Assembly (NCBI GenBank): GCA_019313725.1
Contig: JAFDAT010000043.1
Span: 1-13,586, forward strand
Direction of reading: 5' to 3'
DNA length: 13,586 nucleotides
Source: Deltaproteobacteria bacterium
GTDB taxonomy: Bacteria; Desulfobacterota; Desulfobacteria; Desulfobacterales; B30-G6
The notes under the pieces were generated by a model, which was given only the letters and a program-made list of their open reading frames with translations, was not told the DNA's origin and searched no databases. Made by a program: the position numbers and the translations under genes. Every line of letters begins with the position of its first letter. Position 1 is the stretch's first letter. Below, one piece after another: positions 7,214 through 13,586 of the stretch.

Positions 7214-7235
7214 GGGTTCAGGATTCAAGGGTTCG
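7214..7235 (+). repeat. Heptamer tandem array 2: GGRTTCA-type, three units
   Basis: GGGTTCA (7214-7220), GGATTCA (7221-7227), one extra A, then GGGTTCG (7229-7235). It is a degenerate heptamer array, 12 bases after the stop of the LolA-like reading frame. Confidence 0.6.
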
Positions 7236-7301
7236 AGTGAGGAACTGAAAAAAGCAGAAAACCCAGCGTCAAACAGCAGCCAGGCTGATATGGAATTTGT
7301 G

Positions 7302-7319
7302 ACAGGATTAACTGGATTA
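7302..7319 (+). repeat. Nine-base direct repeat (ACAGGATTA/ACTGGATTA)
   Basis: Two adjacent 9-mers differ by one base. On the minus strand they encode NPVNPV in one frame, a pattern I recall from intergenic 9-mer repeats in other environmental genomes. Confidence 0.5.
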
Positions 7320-7359
7320 TGCATATAGCGCTTGGTCAAAAAAAAGACAGAATTCCTTC

Positions 7360-7401
7360 TTCGATGTTGAACGTTCGATGTTCGATGTTCGATGTTCATC
7401 C
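7360..7401 (+). repeat. Heptamer tandem array 3: (TTCGATG)n overlapping the porin 5' end
   Basis: In strict 7-base register: TTCGATG, TTGAACG, TTCGATG, TTCGATG, TTCGATG, TTCATCC; the seven bases before (TTCCTTC, 7353-7359) look like a further degenerate unit. The minus strand reads as the NIEHRTSNVQH-type pattern often seen in spurious small ORFs. The array supplies the ATG codons at the 5' end of the outer-membrane protein gene. Confidence 0.8.
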
Positions 7402-8929
7402 TTTAAAAAACCTGCTGTTCAAAAATTATCGCGTCCTATTCATCTTGGCTGTGATATTGATGACTGCCAGTCTGCTGTTCTGTGTTCCCCGCCCCTCCCT
7501 GGCCGAGGATGACACCAGCATGGAAGATGCCCTTGAGGGCTTTAACGATGATGCTGTCGATACAACGGATACCGACCTAGAAGATGTGATGGACGGCTTT
7601 GACGATGGCCCCGCTGAGGGTTATGCCGAAGAATCCCAGGCCACCCCCCCCTCCAAAAATCAATCAAAATCAGTCTACCCGGTCCTGTCCCTCGGGGGAA
7701 TTGCAAGATTCAGGGCTTTCTACAACTACGCTAAAAATACGTCCACAGAGGATGAAACCGACTGGGGCGGATTCTCCAGCCTGCGGGGCGACCTTCTGCT
7801 GGAGGCGGATGCCAAGCTGAGCGAGTCATGGCAGGCCAAAATCTCCCTGTGGGGCTACTATGACCTGATTTACGATATAAACGGATGGGATGAATACACG
7901 CAGGACGCCACCGATATCCATGTCAAGAATCTGGAACTACGGGACACCTATATTCAGGGAAACCTGACACAGCACCTGGACATCAAGGTCGGGCGGCAGA
8001 TCGTCGTCTGGGGCAAATCGGACAATCTCAGGGTATGCGATGTGCTCAACCCTCTGTATTTAAGGGAGGTGGGCATGACGGACATCAGGGATCTGCGCCT
8101 TCCCGTGACCATGGCCCGGCTGGATTATTACTGGTCCAACTGGAATATCAGCGGTATGGCCATACCTGAAATCCGTTTTAACGACCTGCCGGTGTACGGC
8201 GGCGATTTTTACTTTCAGGATAGACCGTTCCCGGATGAAGAGATCCCGGAAGACGGCATCGAAAATATGGAATATGCGCTGGCCATCAACGGGATTTTCA
8301 GCGGGTGGGATATTTCCTTTTATTATGCAGACATTTATGACGATGCACCCTACCTCTACCTGGAATCGGTAGATTTGATATCGCCCGGACCTCCGCCCGT
8401 TTACCAGCCGAATCTGGTCCTGAAACATGCTCGCCTTGACATGTTCGGGACCGCTTACAACCTTGCCCTCGGAAACTGGTTGATCAAAGCGGAGGCTGCT
8501 CATTTCCGGGGACTTCAATTTTTCAACACGCCGGACCAGACCTATTCCCGGACCGATATACTGGCCGGTATCGAATATTCCGGGTTCAGGGAAATCACCC
8601 TCAGCTTCGAAGCCCTGAACCGCCACCTGCACGATTACGACGAAGCCCTTGAAGAATCCCCATCATCCGTAAAGCAGAATGAATCCCAGTACGCCGCAAG
8701 GTTGACCAAGGACTGGCTGAACGAGACCCTCACCCTGACCCTTCTAGCTTCGGCCTACGGCGTCGATTTTATGTCCGGATCCTTTGAGCGCTTTGCCCTT
8801 GAATACGACCTGACCGACGCCTTCGCCATCAATGGCGGACTGGTTTTGTATCAATCCGGAGACACGCCTGAATTCGAGAATATCGGCGACAGCGACAGAA
8901 TATTTCTGGAGCTGAGATACAGCTTTTAA
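7385..8929 (+). CDS. DUF1302-like outer membrane beta-barrel protein
   Basis: This is an outer-membrane barrel protein of 514 residues from ATG 7385. A long signal peptide has basic residues (KNLLFKNYR), a hydrophobic core (VLFILAVILMTASLLFC) and a likely cleavage after PSLA (residue 40). An acidic linker with two related copies, MEDALEGFNDD and LEDVMDGFDDG, precedes the barrel. The barrel starts near LSLGGIARFRAFYNYA and contains GRQIVVWGKSDNLRVCDVLN and DIRDLRLPVTMARLDYYWSN, which I recognise from DUF1302-like proteins. It ends LELRYSF, with the terminal phenylalanine of a BAM signal. The start is uncertain: in-frame ATGs are at 7319, 7364 and 7385, none has a Shine-Dalgarno, and the last two lie inside a heptamer repeat. 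It follows the broken LolA-like gene. Export or import of hydrophobic compounds with an MMPL pump is the usual inferred role, but no pump gene is present here. Confidence 0.82.
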   Translation: MFDVHPLKNLLFKNYRVLFILAVILMTASLLFCVPRPSLAEDDTSMEDALEGFNDDAVDTTDTDLEDVMDGFDDGPAEGYAEESQATPPSKNQSKSVYPVLSLGGIARFRAFYNYAKNTSTEDETDWGGFSSLRGDLLLEADAKLSESWQAKISLWGYYDLIYDINGWDEYTQDATDIHVKNLELRDTYIQGNLTQHLDIKVGRQIVVWGKSDNLRVCDVLNPLYLREVGMTDIRDLRLPVTMARLDYYWSNWNISGMAIPEIRFNDLPVYGGDFYFQDRPFPDEEIPEDGIENMEYALAINGIFSGWDISFYYADIYDDAPYLYLESVDLISPGPPPVYQPNLVLKHARLDMFGTAYNLALGNWLIKAEAAHFRGLQFFNTPDQTYSRTDILAGIEYSGFREITLSFEALNRHLHDYDEALEESPSSVKQNESQYAARLTKDWLNETLTLTLLASAYGVDFMSGSFERFALEYDLTDAFAINGGLVLYQSGDTPEFENIGDSDRIFLELRYSF

Positions 8930-8931
8930 CA

Positions 8932-9018
8932 AAAGTTTCACGCCAAAATACGCATCAAATTATCTTTATCCAAAGTTTTTCAGCATCATTTGTCCCCGGC
9001 GACCGGTCTTGAAACTTT
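8932..9018. other. Long-range inverted repeat after the porin gene
   Basis: AAAGTTTCA (8932-8940) and TGAAACTTT (9010-9018) are perfect 9-bp inverted copies 69 bases apart, with an 8-bp palindrome GACCGGTC at 9001-9008. The pair brackets the spacer between the porin stop and the dsr promoter. It may be part of a terminator fold or an operator; this is weak evidence. Confidence 0.3.
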
Positions 9019-9027
9019 CGTTTTACC

Positions 9028-9056
9028 TTGACATGATTTTTCAAGTTGACTATAGC
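9028..9056 (+). promoter_or_regulatory. Sigma70-like promoter of the rsbRD-dsrMKJOP operon
   Basis: A perfect TTGACA (9028-9033), a 17-base spacer and TATAGC (9051-9056, 4 of 6) lie 82 bases before the RsbRD_N start. Transcription would begin near 9063, giving an untranslated leader of about 75 bases. It is the best promoter in the window. Confidence 0.6.
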
Positions 9057-9137
9057 TCAGCGCGTAGATGACAAGATTTAGGCTGAATATAACAGCATAA
9101 TAGCAACCGGTATAAAGGCAAGGAGTTATCCGCTGGA

Positions 9138-9671
9138 ATGGAGTTGACTGCTCTTTTAGAGAAAAAAAAAGAAACGATCGTCAATGAATGGTTCGAGCAG
9201 GTCATCCAAACCTATGCGCCCGATACGGCAATGTTTTATCAGGGCCAGAAGGACGCCTTTGCCAACCCGGTGGGTAGCACCACCAGACACGCGCTGACCA
9301 GACTCTTCAATTTACTGCTCAAACACAATGAAAACGAATCTCCGGCCGCCATCATCGACCCTCTTATCAGAATACGGGCCGTCCAGAATTTTACGCCCAC
9401 TCAAGCTGCCGGTTTTGTTTTCTTTTTAAAGCCGATTGTCCGAAATCTCTACAAAAAAAACCAAAAGAAGATTCACTTCGATGAACTGTTGGCCCTGGAA
9501 TCCAGAATCGACATGCTGGCGCTGACCGGATTTGATGTGTTCATGGCCTGCAGGGAAAAAATTTACAGCATGAAGACCAACGTGGAAAGAGACAAGATCT
9601 ATAAAGCATTTGCAAGAGCTGGATTAATAAAAGAGGTTCCGGCGGATGAGCCAGACCCGAAATTTATTTAA
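9138..9671 (+). CDS. Stand-alone RsbRD N-terminal domain protein, first gene of the dsr operon
   Basis: This is a 177-residue, all-helical, cytoplasmic protein matching the RsbRD_N domain, named after the sensor half of Bacillus RsbR paralogues. Recognisable segments are the N-terminal WFEQVIQTYAPDTA (18-31), FANPVGST (41-48), PLIRIRAVQNFTPTQAAGFV (75-94) and the last helix IDMLALTGFDVFMACREKIY (124-143). No STAS domain follows, so it cannot act like a full RsbR. I recall similar proteins preceding dsrM in other sulfate reducers. Its role is unknown; a cofactor-sensing or assembly job for the Dsr complex is a guess. AGGAG (9121-9125) is 12 bases before ATG 9138, a long spacing. The stop is 24 bases from dsrM, and a strong promoter lies upstream, so it is probably cotranscribed with dsrMKJOP. 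Confidence 0.82.
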   Translation: MELTALLEKKKETIVNEWFEQVIQTYAPDTAMFYQGQKDAFANPVGSTTRHALTRLFNLLLKHNENESPAAIIDPLIRIRAVQNFTPTQAAGFVFFLKPIVRNLYKKNQKKIHFDELLALESRIDMLALTGFDVFMACREKIYSMKTNVERDKIYKAFARAGLIKEVPADEPDPKFI

Positions 9672-9695
9672 TATTTAGACGCGAGGTAATGTTAT

Positions 9696-10763
9696 ATGAA
9701 TTTAAAGTACATGTATTCCCTGCTAGCGGTTATTGTACTGTTTCTGGTTTCCTATATCCTGGCTGGGACGGGGATGGCTTTCAAGGTTCTGTTCGGCATC
9801 ATCCTGCCCTATGCCGCCCTGCTCACCTTTATTATAGGATTCATATCCCGCATCAGGAACTGGGCCCGTTCGGCGGTCCCGTTTCGGATTACCACCACCT
9901 GCGGGCAGCAGAAATCGTTGCCATGGATCAAGCCGAATGCCATCGACAACCCCTTTTCAAAAGGTGCGGTGGTCATCCGGATGTTCCTGGAAATTGTCCT
10001 GTTTCGATCCCTGTTTCGCAACACCCGCCTGAAAATGAAGGCCGGCCCGAAAATTACCTACAATCTGGAAATTTTCCTCTGGGTAGGCGCCCTGGCTTTT
10101 CACTATGCATTCCTGACGGTATTGCTCCGGCACTTACGTTTTTTCACGGAACCCGTGCCCATTCTTGTCCAACTTCTCGAAACGGTAGATTCTTTCTTTA
10201 GAATCGAAATTCTTTATGATATCAATCAATTCGGGCTGCCCGGCGTCTATATTTCCGGTCTTGTCCTGCTTGCAGCGGTCACCTACCTCTTTCTGAGAAG
10301 GGTTTTCATCCCCAATGTCAAATACATCTCCCTGGCAGCTGATTTTTTTCCGCTCTTCCTGATTTTCGGCATCGCCTTCACCGGCATACTCATGCGCTAT
10401 GTGACCAAAATAGACGTGGTCGCCGCTAAAGAACTTACCATGGGACTGGTTAGCTTTCATCCGACAATCCCTGAAGGACTGGCATCCATTTTCTATGTGC
10501 ATATTTTTTTCGTCAGTATTCTGTTGGTCTATTTTCCGTTCAGTAAACTCATGCATATCGGGGGCATCTTTTTCAGCCCGACCCGGAACATGACCGCCGA
10601 TACCCGCGCAACCCGCCACATCAACCCCTGGAATTACCCTGTTCATGTGCATACCTACGAAGAATATGAGGATGAATTCCGGGAAAAAATGGTCGAAGCA
10701 GGCTTGCCGGTGGTCAAACAGCCTGTTGAAACACCTCCAGAAGAAACAGAAAAAAAGGAGTAA
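9696..10763 (+). CDS. dsrM: DsrM, haem b membrane subunit of the DsrMKJOP complex
   Basis: This is the NarI-like cytochrome b subunit that oxidises menaquinol in the inner membrane and hands electrons to DsrK. It has 355 residues and about six membrane spans (roughly 6-26, 30-52, 125-145, 181-201, 210-235, 263-288). Candidate haem ligands are H136, H146, H255, H269 and H287 in or next to spans. After the last span comes the conserved soluble part (LMHIGGIFFSPTRNM, 285-299, and HINPWNYPVHVHTYEEYEDE, 308-327) and an acidic, proline-rich tail. The identity is firm because dsrK, dsrJ and dsrO follow directly. GAGGTAA (9683-9689) six bases before ATG 9696 sets the start. Three bases separate its stop from dsrK. 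Confidence 0.95.
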   Translation: MNLKYMYSLLAVIVLFLVSYILAGTGMAFKVLFGIILPYAALLTFIIGFISRIRNWARSAVPFRITTTCGQQKSLPWIKPNAIDNPFSKGAVVIRMFLEIVLFRSLFRNTRLKMKAGPKITYNLEIFLWVGALAFHYAFLTVLLRHLRFFTEPVPILVQLLETVDSFFRIEILYDINQFGLPGVYISGLVLLAAVTYLFLRRVFIPNVKYISLAADFFPLFLIFGIAFTGILMRYVTKIDVVAAKELTMGLVSFHPTIPEGLASIFYVHIFFVSILLVYFPFSKLMHIGGIFFSPTRNMTADTRATRHINPWNYPVHVHTYEEYEDEFREKMVEAGLPVVKQPVETPPEETEKKE

Positions 10764-10766
10764 TAT

Positions 10767-12392
10767 ATGTCAGATCTTCTTAAACCAGAGGAACTATACA
10801 AAACGGATAGCCGTCCACCCCGCACCGACTGGATGGACACCCCGGTGGAGATCCGCAGAGGTATTGCCTGTTACGCGGGCAACCCTAAAAGCCTGGAGTA
10901 TGTAGGCCTTCCGAATGCCCGCAAATGGAGTTGTTTCGATGAGGACTGGCAGCTGCCTGAAAACTGGCAAGAGATCATCCACGAAGGGTTCAAGGAACGA
11001 CTCGAAAAATTCCGCTCATTCAAGGTGTTCATGGATATCTGTGTACGCTGCGGAGCCTGCGCCGACAAATGCCACTTTTTCATCGGCACCGGAGATCCGA
11101 AAAACATGCCGGTGCTGCGGGCCGAACTTTTACGCTCTATTTACCGCAACGATTTTACCCGGGCAGGGAAAATACTGGGTAAACTTGGCGGTGCCCGCCC
11201 CATGACCCTGGAGGTACTCAGGGAGTGGTGGTACTACATGTTTCAGTGTTCCGAGTGCCGACGCTGCTCCGTTTTCTGCCCCTACGGCATCGATACCGCC
11301 GAAATCACCATGATGGGGCGGGAACTGTTAAACCTGCTGGGCCTGAACATCGACTGGATCGCCACACCGGTGGCCAACTGCTATCGCACCGGCAACCACC
11401 TGGGCATCCAGCCCCATGCGTTCAAGGACATGCTCGAATTTTTTCAGGAAGACATCGAAGAAATCACCGGCGTATTGGTGGAGCCCCAGTACAATAAAGT
11501 CGGGGCCGACATCCTGTTCATCACACCCTCCGGAGATGTCTTCGCCGACCCGGGCACCTATACCTGCATGGGCTACATGATGCTTTTTCACTATCTCAAG
11601 GAAAAGTACGGGTTCGACATCACCTGGAGCACCTATGCATCAGAAGGCGGCAACTTCGGTTTTTTCACCTCTCACGAAATGATGAAACGGCTGAACGCCA
11701 AGATGTATGCCGAAGCCAAACGACTGGGCGTTAAGTGGATCATCGGGGGTGAATGCGGACACATGTGGCGCGTCATCAATCAGTATATGGATACCATGAA
11801 CGGACCGGCCGATTTTCTGGAGGAACCGGTATCCCCCATTACCGGAACCAAGTTTGAAAATGCTAAATCGACCAAGATGGTCCACATCACGGAATTCACG
11901 GCCGACCTTATCAAGCACGGCAAACTGGAACTCGATAAGAGCCGCAATGACAACCTGAGTGTCACCTTCCATGACTCCTGCAACCCCGCGCGAGGCATGG
12001 GGCTTTTGGATGAACCCCGGTATGTGATCCAAAATGTTTGCAACAAATTTCATGAAATGCCGGCCGGCACCATCCGTGAGCAGACCTTCTGCTGCGGCAG
12101 CGGGTCGGGTCTCAATGCCGGCGAAGATATGGAGCTCAGAATGGCGGGCGGCCTGCCCAGGGCCAATGCCGTAAAATCCGTTCATGAAAGCAAGGGCGTC
12201 AACACCCTGGCCACCATCTGCGCAATCGACCGCGCAGCACTGCCGGACCTGATGTCCTACTGGGTGCCGGAGGTCGAAGTTTATGGCGTGCATGAAATGG
12301 TAGCCAATGCCCTGATTTTACAGGGTGAAAAGGATCGGGATACCGATCTGCGCGGCGAACCGCTGCCGGGAATGGAGGATTCAGATGAGTGA
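10767..12392 (+). CDS. dsrK: DsrK, HdrD-like catalytic iron-sulfur subunit
   Basis: This is the cytoplasmic catalytic subunit, related to heterodisulfide reductase HdrD/HdrB, thought to reduce the DsrC trisulfide. It has 541 residues. Two 4Fe-4S sites lie at C92-xx-C95-xx-C98-xxx-C102 and C161-xx-C164-xx-C167-xxx-C171. The C-terminal CCG-type region holds GECGHMWR (C330), HDSCNPARG (C405), FCCGSGSG (C442, C443) and LATICAID (C485), which provide the special catalytic cluster. The last CxxC of the classical CCG motif is reduced to a single Cys, as known for DsrK-like proteins. AAGGAG (10755-10760) is six bases from ATG 10767 and overlaps the end of dsrM. The gene overlaps dsrJ by eight bases (ATGAGTGA), which suggests coupled translation. 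Confidence 0.96.
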   Translation: MSDLLKPEELYKTDSRPPRTDWMDTPVEIRRGIACYAGNPKSLEYVGLPNARKWSCFDEDWQLPENWQEIIHEGFKERLEKFRSFKVFMDICVRCGACADKCHFFIGTGDPKNMPVLRAELLRSIYRNDFTRAGKILGKLGGARPMTLEVLREWWYYMFQCSECRRCSVFCPYGIDTAEITMMGRELLNLLGLNIDWIATPVANCYRTGNHLGIQPHAFKDMLEFFQEDIEEITGVLVEPQYNKVGADILFITPSGDVFADPGTYTCMGYMMLFHYLKEKYGFDITWSTYASEGGNFGFFTSHEMMKRLNAKMYAEAKRLGVKWIIGGECGHMWRVINQYMDTMNGPADFLEEPVSPITGTKFENAKSTKMVHITEFTADLIKHGKLELDKSRNDNLSVTFHDSCNPARGMGLLDEPRYVIQNVCNKFHEMPAGTIREQTFCCGSGSGLNAGEDMELRMAGGLPRANAVKSVHESKGVNTLATICAIDRAALPDLMSYWVPEVEVYGVHEMVANALILQGEKDRDTDLRGEPLPGMEDSDE

Positions 12393-12780
12393 AAAGAAGT
12401 GGATCATTGCCGGAGTCGTGATTTTTGTAACCGTGGTCGCGTTTCCCTTCTGGTTCAACCTGGGCAAGGCCGCGCCGGCCCCCGAGCTTGAGCTGACCGA
12501 AAAGGCGAAAGAACTGAACCACGGAAAATGTGTCATGCCGACGGATTACATGCAGTCCGAACACATGCAGTTGCTGGACCTCTGGCGGCACTCGGTCGTA
12601 AGGAACGCCAAACGGACCTTTGTCAACAGCAGTGGGCAAGAGTTTAACATGAGTCTTTCCAATACATGTCTGGAATGCCACTCGAACAAGGCCGAGTTTT
12701 GTGACCGATGCCATGATTATGCATCGGTCCGGCCTTACTGCTGGGATTGCCATATTGATACCCCGAAGGAGACAGAATAA
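12385..12780 (+). CDS. dsrJ: DsrJ, periplasmic trihaem cytochrome c
   Basis: This is a membrane-anchored cytochrome c facing the periplasm, 131 residues. An uncleaved-looking signal anchor (about 5-27) precedes a short soluble domain with exactly three CxxCH haem sites: C95-H99, C106-H110 and C119-H123. C49 in HGKCVMPTDYM and H60/H69 lie before them; in studied DsrJ proteins a conserved Cys in this segment ligates one haem (His/Cys coordination), and C49 is the matching candidate. The start is ATG 12385 because GGAGGA (12374-12379) precedes it, the membrane anchor begins there, and the ATGA overlap with dsrK is typical. The upstream in-frame ATG (12325) lies inside dsrK. The stop overlaps the dsrO start by one base. 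Confidence 0.96.
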   Translation: MSEKKWIIAGVVIFVTVVAFPFWFNLGKAAPAPELELTEKAKELNHGKCVMPTDYMQSEHMQLLDLWRHSVVRNAKRTFVNSSGQEFNMSLSNTCLECHSNKAEFCDRCHDYASVRPYCWDCHIDTPKETE

Positions 12781-13571
12781 TGGAAGACAGCCGAAGACGC
12801 TTTCTGAAACTGGCCGGTGTTTCGGCGCTGGGTTTGACAACCCGACCCGTATTGAACGCTTTTGCATCGGGAGGGGGCGATGAAAACGCCCACGGTGTTG
12901 AGGTTAAAAAGGGGCAAGACGCGCTGAAAGCCAAACAGTGGGCCATGGTTATCGACACCCGGGAGTTCGAATCTGCGGAAGATTTGGAACCCATCATCGA
13001 AGCTTGTGACAAAATTCATAACATTCCCAAATTTGAAAATAAAAATCATGAAATCAAGTGGATCTGGGAAGAGCATTTCCACAACGCCTTCCCCAACCAG
13101 ACGCAGAGATTTCTGGATGAAAGAATTGAGCACCTGCCGTTTCTGGTGATGTGCAACCACTGTGAGAACCCGCCCTGCTGCCGGGCCTGCCCTACCCAGG
13201 CGACATTCAAACGGAAATCGGACGGCATTGTCCTGATGGATTTTCACCGCTGCATCGGCTGCCGCTTCTGCATGGCGGCCTGCCCTTACGGTTCGCGCAG
13301 TTTCAACTTCAGAGATCCGCGGCCGTTTATCGAAGAGGTCAGCAAATCCTTCCCGACTCGGATGAAAGGTGTCGTTGAAAAATGCAACTTCTGTGCTGAA
13401 AGACTGGCCGTTGGTGAAATGCCGGCCTGTGTCGAAGCATCCAACGGCGCCATCGCCTTCGGCGATCTGCACGATCCCGAGTCTGAAATCAGAGAACTGT
13501 TCAGACCCCATTACACCATTCGGCGTAAACACAATCTCGGCACAGAGCCGACCGTTTACTATATCGTATGA
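12780..13571 (+). CDS. dsrO: DsrO, Tat-exported iron-sulfur subunit
   Basis: This is a periplasmic ferredoxin-like subunit, 263 residues, linking DsrJ and the membrane protein DsrP. The N-terminus has a twin-arginine signal (SRRRFLK, 4-10, with a hydrophobic LAGVSALGL). Cysteine sets are C125/C128/C133/C137, C158/C161/C164/C168 and C202/C205/C217. The place where the last set would have a fourth Cys is S221 (PACVEAS). The first cluster segment seen in related NrfC-type proteins is degenerate here (residues 54-84) with only C76 left, which fits DsrO. C134 is extra. The start codon overlaps the dsrJ stop (TAATG). The stop is at 13569-13571, and a dsrP start follows 7 bases later. Gene order and Tat signal make the identity sure. 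Confidence 0.95.
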   Translation: MEDSRRRFLKLAGVSALGLTTRPVLNAFASGGGDENAHGVEVKKGQDALKAKQWAMVIDTREFESAEDLEPIIEACDKIHNIPKFENKNHEIKWIWEEHFHNAFPNQTQRFLDERIEHLPFLVMCNHCENPPCCRACPTQATFKRKSDGIVLMDFHRCIGCRFCMAACPYGSRSFNFRDPRPFIEEVSKSFPTRMKGVVEKCNFCAERLAVGEMPACVEASNGAIAFGDLHDPESEIRELFRPHYTIRRKHNLGTEPTVYYIV

Positions 13572-13578
13572 GGTGCAC

Positions 13579-13586
13579 ATGCTTGA
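13579..13586 (+). CDS. dsrP: Start of dsrP (NrfD-like membrane subunit), cut by window end
   Basis: GAGGTG (13570-13575) lies three bases before ATG CTT GA. Only two full codons are visible. The identity rests on the fixed dsrMKJOP order, where dsrP follows dsrO; the sequence itself cannot confirm it. Confidence 0.6.

Noticed and set aside
7319..7384. Upstream in-frame extension of the porin from ATG 7319
   Set aside because: The extra residues are encoded by repeat DNA, have no ribosome site and would put a non-signal stretch before the signal peptide.
7360..7401. Short repeat array considered as CRISPR
   Set aside because: Units are 7 bases, contiguous and without spacers; no cas genes are present.
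11640..12293. Minus-strand ORF of 217 codons inside dsrK
   Set aside because: It is a shadow of dsrK codon usage; dsrK has all its cluster motifs.
1..13586. Defence, toxin-antitoxin, phage or integrative element genes
   Set aside because: Every credible reading frame is assigned to metabolism, envelope or respiration; no integrase, nuclease, toxin or transposase motif was seen.

Overview
The window comes from a sulfate-reducing bacterium, most likely of the Desulfobacterota (Desulfobacterales-like). The deciding evidence is the right-hand part. A stand-alone RsbRD_N protein is followed by dsrM, dsrK, dsrJ, dsrO and the first codons of dsrP, which encode the membrane complex that passes menaquinol electrons towards dissimilatory sulfite reduction (DsrC trisulfide). 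DsrO carries a Tat signal and DsrJ carries three CxxCH haem sites, both as expected for this complex.

Left part (1-5700), ordinary housekeeping and accessory genes. A 5'-truncated agmatinase-family gene (+) is followed by a metallo-beta-lactamase-fold hydrolase (+). A convergent intergenic region of about 380 bases then holds a cluster of REP-like palindromes with GTAG heads. Next come a DUF4136 lipoprotein and a DUF362/ferredoxin protein, which form a two-gene minus-strand operon (DUF362 first). A THUMP-type rRNA methyltransferase (+) is divergent from that operon.

Middle part (5700-8930), a decaying segment. A Cys/Met-metabolism PLP enzyme has lost its centre, including the PLP lysine, through an in-frame internal deletion. 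Next, a LolA-like outer-membrane lipoprotein-sorting protein is cut by an amber codon although the rest of the gene is intact downstream. Then comes a DUF1302-like outer-membrane beta-barrel protein whose only sensible ATG start lies inside a heptanucleotide tandem repeat. Three different heptamer arrays and one 9-mer pair fill the short gaps between these genes. The MMPL/RND transporter often found with this LolA-like/DUF1302 pair is absent.

Right part (8930-13586), the dsr operon. A good sigma70-like promoter (TTGACA, 17 bases, TATAGC) lies before the RsbRD_N gene. The dsr genes then follow with 3-base gaps or short overlaps, which implies translational coupling and one transcript.

I saw no tRNA, rRNA, CRISPR array, integrase, transposase or known defence system. 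The most unusual material is the repeat biology: a REP/BIME-like cluster, heptamer arrays among broken genes, and a start codon embedded in a repeat. I found no convincing new multi-gene system.
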